Assembly: GCA_002368795.1 (NCBI GenBank)
Contig: DFFG01000098.1
Span: 1-49,248, forward strand
Reading direction: 5' to 3'
DNA length: 49,248 nucleotides
Source of the DNA: Eubacterium sp. UBA3782
Lineage (GTDB): Bacteria > Bacillota > Clostridia > Lachnospirales > Lachnospiraceae
In this document: one piece after another, positions 6,699-16,212 of the stretch
How the letters are laid out: every line of letters starts with the position of its first letter
How positions within the stretch are numbered: the stretch's first letter is position 1
Notes under the pieces: model-generated
What the model was told of the DNA's origin: nothing
Seen by the model: the letters and a program-made list of their open reading frames with translations, nothing else
The model's database searches: none
Position numbers and translations under genes: made by a program

Positions 6699-9600
6699 AT
6701 GCTGAAAGCACTGACGCAGCCTCTGGAGGCTGTCGCCGGATACGAGGACCTGAAGAAGCAGCTGGAAAAGAACAGGGGCGTCATCGAGATCTCCGGATGT
6801 CTGGATTCCCAGAAGGCGCACCTGGCCGCGGGACTTGCGGGGGAGGACCGGACGGTCCTTCTGATCGCGGAGAATGAACTGAAGGCCCGCGCATTGTATG
6901 AGGATTACCGGCTCTATGATCCGGATGTCCTCTATTTCCCGAGAAGGGATCTGATCTTCTATCAGGCTGACATATCCGGCAATCTGCTGACCAGGCAGAG
7001 AATGCAGGTATTCAAGGCACTTATGGAGCAGAAGAAGGTATCGGTCATCACCAGTACAGGGGGGTGTATGGACTTTCTTCTGCCTCTTCGCGTGCTCAAA
7101 AACCATACGATCGAGCTTAGAAATGACAGCGCCCTGGACCTTTCCGAAATGGCCGGAAAGCTGGCCGGAATGGGCTATGAGCGCACCGGCTTTGTGGACG
7201 CGGCAGGACAGTTTTCCATCCGGGGCGACATCCTGGATGTGTGGTCTCTGACCGAGGAGCTGCCCTTCCGAATCGAGCTGTGGGGCGATGAGGTGGACTC
7301 CATCCGCAGCTTTGATTCCGAAAGCCAGCGGTCCATCGAAAATCTGCAGGAAATCACCCTCTATCCGGCGACCGAGGAGATCGGCCGGGCGGATACGGAT
7401 CCCTATCTGGCCTCAGAGGCAAAAGAGGCAGAAAAACAGAACAAAAAATTCTTCCGCCAGCTGACGGATACCTTCCTGGACTACCTGCCGGAGGACAGTA
7501 TGGTCTTTCTGGACGAGTCGGCCAGGATCATGGAAAATGCCCGGGTGATCTTTGAGGAGTACCGGGAGGCGATGAAGCACCGTCTGGAGGACGGTCAGAT
7601 CCGGCCGGAGGAGGCCGGAAGGATGATCCCGGACGTGCGGCTGGCCGCCGATCTGTCCAGGAGCCGCTGTGCGGCATTGAACCTGATGGAGCAGAAGGCC
7701 GGCGAGCTGGAGGTTACCGGCCGGTATTCAGTGATCGCCCGTTCCGTCAATTCCTACAACAACCAGTTCCCGATGCTGGTCAAGGATCTGCAGGCCTGGA
7801 AGAAAAAGGGCTGCCGGGTCGTTCTGCTGGCTGCATCGAGGACCAGGGGCGGCCGTCTGGCGAAGGAGCTGCTGGATGAGGGCCTGAATGCCTTTTTCAG
7901 CGAGGATCCCGAGCGCGCGCTGAGTCCCGGGGAGATCATGGTCACCTACGGCAATGCCCGCAGGGGCTTCGAGTATCCCATGCAGAAGTTTGTGCTGATC
8001 ACAGAGTCTGACATCTTTGGCAGCCAGAAGAAGAAAAAGAAGCGCCGGGTGGAGCGCAGCGGGCAGAAGCTGAACAGCTTTGCCGAGCTGTCCATTGGCG
8101 ACTATGTGGTCCACGAGAGCCACGGCATGGGAATCTACCGGGGCATCGAGAAGATCGAGGTCGACCACACCGTCAAGGATTATATCAAGATCGAGTACGC
8201 CAAGGGGAGCTGCCTGTATGTGCAGGCGACCTCGCTGGATGTGCTGCAGAAATATGCCGGCGCAGACGCCAAAAAGCCCAAGATCAACACGCTTGGCGGC
8301 AAGGACTGGGAGAGAACCAAGACCAGGGTCCGCGGTGCGGTAAAGGACATTGCCGCCGATCTGGTTGCCCTCTATGCGGCCCGCTCCCACGTGCGGGGCT
8401 ATTCCTATGGGCCGGACACCGTCTGGCAGAGGGAATTTGAAGAGATGTTCCCCTTTGAGGAGACGGAGGACCAGGCAGCTGCGATCCGGGACACCAAGGC
8501 CGATATGGAGAGCGACCGGGTCATGGACCGGCTGATCTGCGGCGATGTAGGTTATGGCAAAACGGAGATTGCGATCCGGGCAGCCTTCAAGGCGGTCCAG
8601 GAAAACAAGCAGGTGGTGCTGCTCTGCCCGACGACGATCCTGGCCCAGCAGCATTACAACACCTTTATGCAGAGGATGAAGGATTTTCCGGTGCGCATCG
8701 ACATGCTGAGCCGTTTCCGCAGTGCTGCCCAGCAGAAAAAGACCATAGAGGATACCAGGAAGGGCATGGTGGATATTCTGATCGGTACCCACCGGGTCCT
8801 GTCAAAGGATCTGGTTTTCCGTGACCTTGGTCTGCTCATTGTGGACGAGGAGCAGCGCTTTGGTGTGACCCACAAGGAAAAGATCAAGCAGATGAAGAAG
8901 GACGTGGATGTGCTGACTCTGACGGCGACGCCTATTCCCCGTACATTGCATATGAGCCTGATCGGCATCCGTGATATGAGTGTCCTGGAGGAGCCGCCCC
9001 TGGACCGCATGCCCATCCAGACCTATGTGATGGAGTATGACGAGGAGCTGGTCCGCGAGGCGGTCAGCCGGGAGCTGGCCAGGGACGGCCAGGTCTTCCT
9101 GGTCTACAACCGGGTCAAGGGCATTGCCGAGATGGCAGCCCGCGTGCAGGAGCTGGTGCCGGAGGCAGCAGTCGTCTATGCCCACGGCAAGATGAAGGAG
9201 ACCGAGCTCGAGCAGATCATGTACCGGTTCGTCAACGGCGAGATCGACGTACTGGTCTCCACCACGATCATCGAGACCGGCATGGATATCTCCAACGCCA
9301 ATACACTGATCATCTGTGACGCAGACCGTCTGGGCCTGTCCCAGCTCTATCAGCTGCGGGGACGTGTGGGCCGCTCCAGCCGGAATGCCTACGCCTTTTT
9401 GATGTACAAGAGGGACCGGATGCTGAAGGAGGACGCGGAAAAGCGTCTCCATGCCATCCGGGAATTTACGGATCTGGGCAGCGGTGTCCGGATCGCCATG
9501 CGGGATCTGGAGATCCGCGGAGCCGGAAATCTGTTGGGGGCGGAGCAGTCCGGGCACATGGAGGCCGTGGGTTATGATCTCTACTGCAAGATGCTGGGCG

Positions 9601-10112
9601 AAGCGGTCCAGGAGGCCAAGGGTCTGGCGCCGAAGGCAGATTTCGAGACCACCGTCGACCTGACGGTCAGCGCCTTCATCCCGCCGGAGTATGTGCCCGA
9701 GGAGAGCCAGCGGCTGGAGATCTACAAGAGGATCGCCCTCATCCAGACGAGGGATGACGCTGATGATATGCAGGAGGAGCTGATCGACCGGTATGGCGAG
9801 CTTCCCAGAGCCGTGCAGAACCTGATCCGGGCGGCGCTGATCAAGGCACAGGCCCACAGCGCCTTTGTCACCGAGATCAAGCAGACCGGCAGTGAGATCC
9901 GCATCTCCCTGTATGAACAGGCAGATATCGATGTGGCATCCATCCCCGTGCTCCTGACAGACATGAAGTACCACAGCCGGCTGTACTTCCGTGCAGGTGC
10001 TTCGCCCTACTTCATCTGGAAGCTGAAAACGGCCATGGACAAGAAACCGGAGGAGATGCTCCGGCAAATGGAAGAGCTGATGGCTGCTTTTCATGAAATA
10101 TTGGTGAAATAA
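6699..10112 (+). CDS. mfd: Transcription-repair coupling factor Mfd
   Basis: A 1137-residue full-length Mfd. It removes RNA polymerase stalled at DNA damage and recruits UvrA. The UvrB-like N-terminal part covers about residues 1-400. The CarD-like RNA-polymerase-interacting domain starts near residue 463 ('ELSIGDYVVHESHGMG'). The RecG-like motor follows with Walker A 'GDVGYGKTE' at 615-623, the box 'VDEEQRFG' at 715-722, 'TATPIPRTL', and 'QLRGRVGRS' in motif VI. The C-terminal TRCF domain ends the protein. ATG 6699 is preceded by AAAAAGGAAA. No frameshift or missing motif is visible. It lies between pth and a PrsA-like foldase. Confidence 0.98.
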   Translation: MLKALTQPLEAVAGYEDLKKQLEKNRGVIEISGCLDSQKAHLAAGLAGEDRTVLLIAENELKARALYEDYRLYDPDVLYFPRRDLIFYQADISGNLLTRQRMQVFKALMEQKKVSVITSTGGCMDFLLPLRVLKNHTIELRNDSALDLSEMAGKLAGMGYERTGFVDAAGQFSIRGDILDVWSLTEELPFRIELWGDEVDSIRSFDSESQRSIENLQEITLYPATEEIGRADTDPYLASEAKEAEKQNKKFFRQLTDTFLDYLPEDSMVFLDESARIMENARVIFEEYREAMKHRLEDGQIRPEEAGRMIPDVRLAADLSRSRCAALNLMEQKAGELEVTGRYSVIARSVNSYNNQFPMLVKDLQAWKKKGCRVVLLAASRTRGGRLAKELLDEGLNAFFSEDPERALSPGEIMVTYGNARRGFEYPMQKFVLITESDIFGSQKKKKKRRVERSGQKLNSFAELSIGDYVVHESHGMGIYRGIEKIEVDHTVKDYIKIEYAKGSCLYVQATSLDVLQKYAGADAKKPKINTLGGKDWERTKTRVRGAVKDIAADLVALYAARSHVRGYSYGPDTVWQREFEEMFPFEETEDQAAAIRDTKADMESDRVMDRLICGDVGYGKTEIAIRAAFKAVQENKQVVLLCPTTILAQQHYNTFMQRMKDFPVRIDMLSRFRSAAQQKKTIEDTRKGMVDILIGTHRVLSKDLVFRDLGLLIVDEEQRFGVTHKEKIKQMKKDVDVLTLTATPIPRTLHMSLIGIRDMSVLEEPPLDRMPIQTYVMEYDEELVREAVSRELARDGQVFLVYNRVKGIAEMAARVQELVPEAAVVYAHGKMKETELEQIMYRFVNGEIDVLVSTTIIETGMDISNANTLIICDADRLGLSQLYQLRGRVGRSSRNAYAFLMYKRDRMLKEDAEKRLHAIREFTDLGSGVRIAMRDLEIRGAGNLLGAEQSGHMEAVGYDLYCKMLGEAVQEAKGLAPKADFETTVDLTVSAFIPPEYVPEESQRLEIYKRIALIQTRDDADDMQEELIDRYGELPRAVQNLIRAALIKAQAHSAFVTEIKQTGSEIRISLYEQADIDVASIPVLLTDMKYHSRLYFRAGASPYFIWKLKTAMDKKPEEMLRQMEELMAAFHEILVK

Positions 10113-10113
10113 G

Positions 10114-10142
10114 TTGCCCGGCAAGGGAAAAAAGACTATAAT
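10114..10142 (+). promoter_or_regulatory. Promoter of the PrsA-like gene
   Basis: TTGCCC (10114-10119), a 17-base spacer and perfect TATAAT (10137-10142), starting immediately after the mfd stop codon. It gives the foldase gene its own start in addition to possible readthrough from mfd. Confidence 0.6.
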
Positions 10143-10229
10143 CTAACCTGTTAGCGTAAAATAACCGGCGCGTGTGCGCCCATATCGCTATATACACAAT
10201 ATCTTTGCATATCCCGGAGGATTATCATC

Positions 10230-11306
10230 ATGAACAACGTAAAACGGACAGTTCTCTGCGGCCTGCTTGCCGGATGCCTTGCATCCACTGTGCTCGCCGG
10301 CTGCCAAGGCAAGGGAGTCGACGGTTCTGCCGCCGCCATCACGGTGAACGAGGACACGATCTCCATGGGAACTGCCAACTATATTCTCAGATACCAGCAG
10401 GCAGAGACGACCTATCTGATGCAGGCCTACGGCATGGCGCAGGCAGGTTCTCTGTGGGACTACACCTTTACCGCTGCCACCAGCTCGACCGACGAGGTTA
10501 CCTATGGCGGCAACATGAAGGATTCCGTCCAGGAGAGCCTGGTGCAGTTTGCTGTGCTCCGTCAGCATGCCGGCGATTTTGATCTGACGATCCCGGAGGA
10601 GCTGCAGACGGCGATTGCCGATACCGCTTCCAAGACCTACAGCGCAAATACAGAGGCGCTCAACGCCATCGGCGTTTCCGAGGAAAACATCAAGGAAGCC
10701 CTTGAGCTGACTACCCTGCAGCGGCTGATGTTCTACCCGATGGTCGAGGATACCGACACGGAGGTCAGCGACGAGGAGGCCGCAAGATCCACCATCACCT
10801 ATGCCAGAACCTCCCTTTCCAGCTACAATTCCGAGACCGGCGCAAGCGAGGATGTGAGCGACGAGCAGAAGGAGACGTTTAAGACCGAGCTGGCCGAACT
10901 GATCGAGAAGGTCGGCAGCGATGCTGCAGGCGCGGATATCACGGCTCTTGCATCGGAGATCGACAGCGAAGGCATCTCTGTTTCCACCTATTCCTATGCG
11001 GCTGACGGCAGCGACTTCTCCCTTGCGGCAGAGGTGCAGGAGGCAGCGAAAACGCTGAAGGATGGAGAGCTTTATCCTGAGGTGATCGAGTGTGACGGCT
11101 ACTATTACGTGATCCGCATGGACGCCCTCTTTGACGAGGCGGCCACCGAGACCCAGAAGCAGACGATCATCGACGAGCGGAAGCAGACAAATTACGACGA
11201 GAAGCTGCAGGCCTGGGTCGATGAGGCAAAGGTCACCTACAGCAAGGACTGGGAAGCCCTCACCGTCACTGACGCGGAAGGCTACACCGTCGCATCGGCA
11301 TCATAA
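10230..11306 (+). CDS. prsA: PrsA/SurA-like peptidyl-prolyl isomerase lipoprotein
   Basis: 358 residues. Signal peptide with lipobox 'VLAGC' and lipidated Cys25. Residues about 35-170 match the helical SurA/PrsA N-terminal chaperone domain ('AAAITVNEDTISMGTANYIL'). Residues about 190-320 correspond to a degenerate parvulin rotamase region ending 'LYPEVIECDGYYYVIRM', and a C-terminal helix follows. It would assist folding of exported proteins outside the membrane. Isomerase activity is uncertain because the rotamase part is poorly conserved. Position after pth-mfd is typical for Clostridia. The start follows CCCGGAGGATTATCATC, and a strong terminator follows the gene. Confidence 0.85.
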   Translation: MNNVKRTVLCGLLAGCLASTVLAGCQGKGVDGSAAAITVNEDTISMGTANYILRYQQAETTYLMQAYGMAQAGSLWDYTFTAATSSTDEVTYGGNMKDSVQESLVQFAVLRQHAGDFDLTIPEELQTAIADTASKTYSANTEALNAIGVSEENIKEALELTTLQRLMFYPMVEDTDTEVSDEEAARSTITYARTSLSSYNSETGASEDVSDEQKETFKTELAELIEKVGSDAAGADITALASEIDSEGISVSTYSYAADGSDFSLAAEVQEAAKTLKDGELYPEVIECDGYYYVIRMDALFDEAATETQKQTIIDERKQTNYDEKLQAWVDEAKVTYSKDWEALTVTDAEGYTVASAS

Positions 11307-11321
11307 GAGAGTTAGCAAACA

Positions 11322-11361
11322 GTGGCTGCTGCAGGAAGACTTATGCAGCAGCCGCTTTGTT
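11322..11361 (+). terminator. Rho-independent terminator
   Basis: A 12-bp stem (11322-11333 with 11344-11355, one G-T pair) with a 10-nt loop and the tail TTTGTTT, 15 bases after the PrsA-like stop. Confidence 0.85.
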
Positions 11362-11375
11362 TAAGGAGCAGTACC

Positions 11376-12254
11376 ATGAACAGAAATGAATTTGCCGCCC
11401 TGTGCAGCCGGACCGTCCTTCTGGACGGAGCGACCGGCTCCAATCTGATGAAAAAGGGAATGCCGAGAAATGTGTGCACCGAGGCCTGGATCCTGGAGCA
11501 CGGCGAGCCCTTGATCGAGCTTCAGCAGGCGTACATCGAGGCCGGAAGCGATATCATCTATGCGCCGACGTTTTCCGCGAACCGGATCAGCCTGGGAAAA
11601 CATGGCATGGCTGACCGCGTCCGGGAGCTGAACACCGGCCTTGTGGCCCTTTCCCGCAAAGCAGCTGCCGGAAGCAGTGCGCTGATCGCGGGCGATATGA
11701 CAACGACCGGCGAGCTGGTCGAGCCGCTGGGCGAGGTGACAGAGGAGGAGCTCTTTGAGGCATACCGCGAGCAGGCCCAGGCACTGTATGATGCCGGTGT
11801 CGACCTGTTTATCGCGGAGACTCTGCTCTCGGTTCTGGAGGCAAAGACGGCTCTCCGGGCTGTGCGCAGCGTATGTGATTTGCCCTTCATGTGTACGCTC
11901 ACAGTAATGGAGGATGGCAAAGCCTATTTTGGCGGCAGTGCGGCCGAGCTGGCAGAGGAGCTGCCGGCCCTTGGCGCGGATGCTGTCGGAATCAACTGCT
12001 CGGCAGGCCCCGACCGGATGCTGGATGTCGTCAAAGACATTACGGCGCGGGCAAAGGTGCCGGTGATCGTCAAGCTGAACGCCGGCTCGCCAATCCCCGA
12101 TGCAGCGGGAAATATGACCTATCCCATGCAGGCAGATGCCTATGCGGAAGAGATGAAAAAAATTCTTGCCCTCGGCGCCGGCCTGATCGGCGGCTGCTGC
12201 GGCACTACGCCGGAATATATCCGGAAAATGAAGGAGCTGATCACCCATGTATAA
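11376..12254 (+). CDS. Homocysteine S-methyltransferase family protein
   Basis: 292 residues forming a TIM barrel of the MetH-N/MmuM/BHMT type, which transfers a methyl group to homocysteine to make methionine. 'LLDGATGSNLMKKGMP' is the family start. Zinc ligands are the Cys of 'GINCSAG' and the paired Cys of 'GGCCGTTPEYI' near the C-terminus. There is no cobalamin or folate domain, so it is either a stand-alone enzyme using S-methylmethionine or betaine-like donors, or one part of a split MetH; the sequence does not decide. ATG 11376 follows AAGGAG (11363-11368). The in-frame opening further upstream runs through the terminator hairpin and is rejected. The stop overlaps the lgt start by 8 bases, so the two are translationally coupled. 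Confidence 0.9.
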   Translation: MNRNEFAALCSRTVLLDGATGSNLMKKGMPRNVCTEAWILEHGEPLIELQQAYIEAGSDIIYAPTFSANRISLGKHGMADRVRELNTGLVALSRKAAAGSSALIAGDMTTTGELVEPLGEVTEEELFEAYREQAQALYDAGVDLFIAETLLSVLEAKTALRAVRSVCDLPFMCTLTVMEDGKAYFGGSAAELAEELPALGADAVGINCSAGPDRMLDVVKDITARAKVPVIVKLNAGSPIPDAAGNMTYPMQADAYAEEMKKILALGAGLIGGCCGTTPEYIRKMKELITHV

Positions 12255-13275
12255 TGATCTGTTTACCATCGGTCCGATCACGTTCCACACCTACGGGCTG
12301 ATGATCGGCATCGGCATCATCGCCGCTTATCTGCTGGCCGAGCGGCTGGCCGCCGCGAAGCATGTGGGCGAGGTCCTTGTCGACAACATGTTTGGGCTGG
12401 TGATGTCCTGCCTGATCTTTGGCTTTATCGGATCAAAGATCACCTATATCCTGACCATCCTTCCATCGGTGGTCCGGGATCCTTCCGTGCTCTCCGGCGC
12501 CATATCCGGCGGCTGGGTCGTACTTGGCGGCCTTCTTGGCGGCATGGTCGGACTGTGGGTCTTCTGCCGGATCAAAAAGCAGAACGTCTGGCTGTACTTC
12601 GATATCGCGGCACCCTGCATGGCTCTGGCCCAGGGTTTTGGACGTATCGGCTGCTTTTTCGCAGGCTGCTGTTACGGCGCCGAGACGGATTCCGCCTGCT
12701 ATATCGAATTTACCAACAGCGCCTTTGCTCCGAATCATGTGCACCTGATCCCGACACAGCTCTATTCCAGCGCCTTTGATTTTCTTCTGTTCCTTTTCCT
12801 GATGCTTCACGGCAGAAGCAAAAAGCGGATGGAAGGCGATCTGATGGCCTGGTACCTGATCCTGTACAGCGCAGGCAGATTTGTGATCGAGTTTTTCCGC
12901 GGCGATCTGGAGCGGGGCCAGGTGGGCGTCCTGTCCACGTCCCAGTTCCTGAGCCTGTTCACCATGGCCGGCGGTCTGATCGCCCTCTGGTATCTGAACA
13001 CTAAGCGGCGGATCCCGGCGGTCTATCCGGATACCGTTTCCGACGGGGCTGAAAAAGAAGAGGAAGCAGATACTGAGTCTGCGGCAGTTTCTGATGGAGA
13101 GCCCAAAGAGGAGGAAGCAGATACCGAGTCTGAGGCGGCCTCCGATGGAGAAGCCAAAGCTGAAGAAGCAAATACCGAGTTTGAGGCTGGCTTCGATGGA
13201 GAGCCTGAAGAAGAAAAGACAGAAGCTGAGCCGGCGGATCAGACAGAGGAAAAGATGCCAGACGGCATGAAATAG
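12247..13275 (+). CDS. lgt: Prolipoprotein diacylglyceryl transferase with acidic repeat tail
   Basis: 342 residues. Lgt transfers diacylglyceryl from phosphatidylglycerol to the lipobox Cys of prolipoproteins, the step needed by the many lipoproteins of this window. Seven membrane helices fill residues about 10-255. The Lgt signature is 'GRIGCFFAGCCYG', with 'GRFVIEFFRGD' later. The core ends near residue 262. What follows is an unusual cytoplasmic tail of about 80 residues containing three 17-residue acidic repeats. ATG 12247 overlaps the previous gene. Confidence 0.95.
   Translation: MYNDLFTIGPITFHTYGLMIGIGIIAAYLLAERLAAAKHVGEVLVDNMFGLVMSCLIFGFIGSKITYILTILPSVVRDPSVLSGAISGGWVVLGGLLGGMVGLWVFCRIKKQNVWLYFDIAAPCMALAQGFGRIGCFFAGCCYGAETDSACYIEFTNSAFAPNHVHLIPTQLYSSAFDFLLFLFLMLHGRSKKRMEGDLMAWYLILYSAGRFVIEFFRGDLERGQVGVLSTSQFLSLFTMAGGLIALWYLNTKRRIPAVYPDTVSDGAEKEEEADTESAAVSDGEPKEEEADTESEAASDGEAKAEEANTEFEAGFDGEPEEEKTEAEPADQTEEKMPDGMK
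13057..13209 (+). repeat. Three 51-nt coding repeats in the lgt tail
   Basis: Residues 271-321 of Lgt are three successive 17-residue units of the form EEEADTES-x-A-x-SDGE-x-K. The DNA units are of equal length (51 nt) but diverged, consistent with an older in-frame tandem expansion. Confidence 0.85.
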
Positions 13276-13330
13276 CAGGGACGCCATTTAGTGTCAGCAA
13301 TAAAAAAAATACGATCATCAGGAGAACAGT

Positions 13331-14437
13331 ATGTGCGAAGAAAAGCGGCAGAGCATTATGGACATCGATACGGTATCACTAGACGACGAGAACAGCCAGA
13401 TCATCATCATTGACCAGACTCTTCTTCCTTATGAGACAAAGACGATCCGTCTGACGACCCAGAACCAGATCTGGGAGGCGATCTACCGCCTGCAGGTGCG
13501 CGGTGCGCCGGCGATCGGCGTCACGGCAGGCTTCGGCCTGTACCTGGCGGCAAAGGAGATCGCGGCACGGACGGATACGTATGACGCCTTTTATGCTGAG
13601 TTTGTCAAGGCAAAGGATTACCTGGATTCCTCTCGTCCGACGGCAGTCAACCTGTCCTGGGCGCTGAACCAGCTGGATAAGGTCTGCAAAAAGAACCAGG
13701 GCAGGAGCATCCCCGAGATCGTGGGGGCCCTGCATAAGGAGGCGGTCCGTATCCAGGAAGAGGACATCTGGGCGTGCCACAAGCTGGGCGAGTACGGCCT
13801 TTCCCTGGTCAAGCCCGGCGACGGCCTGCTGACCCACTGCAACGCCGGAAAGCTGGCAGCGACCCGCTACGGCATGGCTACGGCGCCGATGTACCTGGGT
13901 CAGGAGCGCGGCTACAATTTCCGGGTCTACTGTGACGAGACAAGACCGGTGCTCCAAGGCGCCCGCCTGACAGCCATGGAGCTGATGGATTCCGGCATCG
14001 ACACCACTGTTATCTGCGACAATATGTCCGCTTCGGTCATGAAGGCCGGACTGGTCAATGCGGTCTTTGTAGGCTGCGACCGGGTAGCGGCCAACGGTGA
14101 TACGGCAAATAAGATCGGCACCTCCGTGGTGGCAGCTGTGGCAAAATATTACCATGTTCCCATGTACATCTGCGCGCCGACCTCCACCATCGATATGCAG
14201 ACGGCCACCGGCGATGAGATCCGGATCGAGCAGCGGCCGGGCAGCGAGGTGACGGAGATGTGGTATGAAAAGCGGATGGCGCCGGAGGGCGTCAAGGTGT
14301 ACAACCCCGCCTTTGATGTGACTGACCACGAGCTGATCACGGCGATCGTGACCGAGTACGGGATCGCCTATCCGCCCTATACGGAATCCCTGAAGAAAAT
14401 CATGGAGATCAAGGCAGAGGCGATGAAGGAGGCATAA
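13331..14437 (+). CDS. mtnA: S-methyl-5-thioribose-1-phosphate isomerase
   Basis: 368 residues. MtnA converts methylthioribose-1-phosphate to methylthioribulose-1-phosphate in methionine salvage. Conserved features: 'RGAPAIGVTAGFG', 'NLSWALNQLDK', the catalytic Cys170 in 'THCNAGKLA', and the catalytic Asp250 in 'GCDRVAANGDTANKIGT' (matching the Cys/Asp pair known in Bacillus MtnA). 'QRPGSEVTEMW' lies near the end. Start ATG 13331 after CAGGAGAAC. No other salvage genes (mtnK, mtnW, mtnB) are nearby, but a homocysteine methyltransferase and a serine acetyltransferase are, giving a sulfur amino-acid context. Confidence 0.95.
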   Translation: MCEEKRQSIMDIDTVSLDDENSQIIIIDQTLLPYETKTIRLTTQNQIWEAIYRLQVRGAPAIGVTAGFGLYLAAKEIAARTDTYDAFYAEFVKAKDYLDSSRPTAVNLSWALNQLDKVCKKNQGRSIPEIVGALHKEAVRIQEEDIWACHKLGEYGLSLVKPGDGLLTHCNAGKLAATRYGMATAPMYLGQERGYNFRVYCDETRPVLQGARLTAMELMDSGIDTTVICDNMSASVMKAGLVNAVFVGCDRVAANGDTANKIGTSVVAAVAKYYHVPMYICAPTSTIDMQTATGDEIRIEQRPGSEVTEMWYEKRMAPEGVKVYNPAFDVTDHELITAIVTEYGIAYPPYTESLKKIMEIKAEAMKEA

Positions 14438-14638
14438 AGCCCTTCCGCTGACGGCTTTCCGGGACATAGATCCTGACATGGCTGCGCCTTGTGGGACATA
14501 GGTTAAACATTTTTGACTGTTCTATTTGTTTCTGCCTGATCTTATGGCACAGCCGCGGCCTTTGAGGCGGGCCAGTCGGCATTGTCTCTATTTGTATCAC
14601 CTGAAGTAACAGCCGCGTCCAGCGGAGAAAGGGCCACT

Positions 14639-15613
14639 ATGGACGAGACGAACAGAAAAAACGAACGCGAGCTGGCGGATATTCTGGAGAACCGGAAGAC
14701 CAACTGTATGCAGCACACAGACGAGCTGATCAGTTCGATCCTGAAGAGCTACGAGGATCACCCCATCAGCACCAGGCTGGAGGTCTCCCGCATCCTCAAC
14801 CGGGATCTGCTGATCGATGTGCTGGAAAAGATCCGGCAGATCTTGTTCCCGGGATATTTTGACGAGAACCGCATCCGGGCGGAGTATCTGCGCTTTATCA
14901 TTGGCGAGAAGATCGAATATATCCAGTATCATCTGTCAAAGCAGGTTTCCATTGCCCTGGAAGCCCGCAATACGGACCGGATCACCGACCGCAAAGCCCT
15001 CGCAGAGGAGGCAGACCGGATCGTGGATACCCTGCTTGGCCGGATCCCGGCGATCCGTGAGGTCCTTGCGACCGACATCCAGGCTTTCTACGACGGCGAC
15101 CCGGCAGCCTACAGCTTTGACGAGATCATTCTGAGCTATCCGGGCCTGATGGCCATCTCTGTCTACCGCATCGCCCATGAGCTCTGGGAGCTGAATGTTC
15201 CTCTGATCCCCAGGATCATGACCGAGTACGCCCATGGCAAGACCGGGATCGATATCCATCCCGGCGCAAAGATCGGCCGGTACTTCTTTATCGACCACGG
15301 CACGGGTATCGTTATCGGCGAGACGACAGTGATCGGCGAGCACGTCAAGATGTACCAGGGCGTTACCCTGGGCGGTCTGTCCACCAGAAAGGGACAGGGA
15401 CTAAAAGGTGTGAAGCGTCACCCCACCATCGGCGACAACGTTACGATCTATTCCGGAACATCGGTCCTTGGCGGCGAGACTGTCATCGGCGAGAATGTCA
15501 CGATCGGCGGCAACACCTTTATCGTCCGGTCTATCCCGGCAGATATGAAGGTCAATGCCCGTCCGCCGGAGCTGGAGTACAGCATCGGGCCGAAAAAGGA
15601 CAAAAAACAATAA
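14639..15613 (+). CDS. cysE: Serine O-acetyltransferase, long EpsC/SatA type
   Basis: 324 residues. It makes O-acetylserine from serine and acetyl-CoA, the first step of cysteine synthesis. The first 150 residues are helical, longer than in enterobacterial CysE. The left-handed beta-helix follows: 'GIDIHPGAKIG', catalytic 'DHGTGIVIGE', 'GVTLGG', then 'HPTIGDNVTIYSG'. The start is placed at ATG 14639 behind GCGGAGAAAGGG; the in-frame TTG at 14582 lacks a ribosome-binding site. The 200 bases between mtnA and this gene hold no T-box or S-box that I can recognise. Confidence 0.9.
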   Translation: MDETNRKNERELADILENRKTNCMQHTDELISSILKSYEDHPISTRLEVSRILNRDLLIDVLEKIRQILFPGYFDENRIRAEYLRFIIGEKIEYIQYHLSKQVSIALEARNTDRITDRKALAEEADRIVDTLLGRIPAIREVLATDIQAFYDGDPAAYSFDEIILSYPGLMAISVYRIAHELWELNVPLIPRIMTEYAHGKTGIDIHPGAKIGRYFFIDHGTGIVIGETTVIGEHVKMYQGVTLGGLSTRKGQGLKGVKRHPTIGDNVTIYSGTSVLGGETVIGENVTIGGNTFIVRSIPADMKVNARPPELEYSIGPKKDKKQ

Positions 15614-15650
15614 AATCAACACTGAATTTCTGTGAAAAGATGTGGATTTG

Positions 15651-15679
15651 TTGACTTTTCTTCGCTTGTCCACTATACT
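15651..15679 (+). promoter_or_regulatory. Strong promoter of the GlcG/HbpS-like gene
   Basis: TTGACT (15651-15656), a 17-base spacer and TATACT (15674-15679). The start codon lies about 25 nt after the predicted transcription start. Confidence 0.85.
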
Positions 15680-15709
15680 GGGAATACAAAGCCTAAGGAG
15701 TCATCTGGT

Positions 15710-16174
15710 ATGGAAGATAAGGCATTAGTGAACAACATCATGTATACCGTCAGGGGATCGATCGGCCTGGAGCTGGCAAAGACACTGATGGACAAGGTCG
15801 AAGCCTATGCAGCATCTCAGGGCATGAAGTGCGTGATCGCCGTGGACGATGCCCATGGCAACCCGATCGCCGTCCATGTGATGGATGACGCATTTCTGGT
15901 GAGCTATGAAGTAGCCACTCAGAAGGCATACACAGCTGTGGCAGTCAAGATGTCGACGCTGGAGCTGAGCCGGCTGGTTCAGCCGGGCGGTACGTTTTAC
16001 GGACTGGAAGCCCTGCAGAACGGCAAGATCGCAGCCTTTGGCGGCGGTGTGCCCCTGAAGATCGGCGACCGGATCGTCGGCGGTCTGGGTGTCAGCGGCG
16101 GGACCGGCGAGGAGGACAATGCCATCGCCGAGTACGGTGTGGCAGTATTCCGCGAACTGACCGGCCAGAACTGA
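15710..16174 (+). CDS. GlcG/HbpS-family (heme-degrading-like) protein
   Basis: 154 residues, the usual length for the GlcG/HbpS (DUF336) family, small cytoplasmic or secreted proteins linked to heme or cobalamin binding or to glycolate and diol utilisation. Typical segments are 'KCVIAVDDAHGNPIAVHVMD', 'ATQKAYTAVAV', 'GGVPLKIGDRIVGGLGVSG' and 'EEDNAIAEYGV'. No signal peptide, so cytoplasmic. ATG 15710 follows AAGGAG (15695-15700); the frame is open further upstream but crosses the promoter. The gene is flanked by its own strong promoter and terminator. The ligand is unknown. Confidence 0.85.
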   Translation: MEDKALVNNIMYTVRGSIGLELAKTLMDKVEAYAASQGMKCVIAVDDAHGNPIAVHVMDDAFLVSYEVATQKAYTAVAVKMSTLELSRLVQPGGTFYGLEALQNGKIAAFGGGVPLKIGDRIVGGLGVSGGTGEEDNAIAEYGVAVFRELTGQN

Positions 16175-16212
16175 GCAAAGCGCAAAACCGAAAAGTACAT
16201 ATATGGAAACAG

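Noticed and set aside
14438..14638. T-box or S-box leader upstream of cysE
   Set aside because: No T-box core (AGGGTGGNACCGCG) and no S-box pattern is visible.
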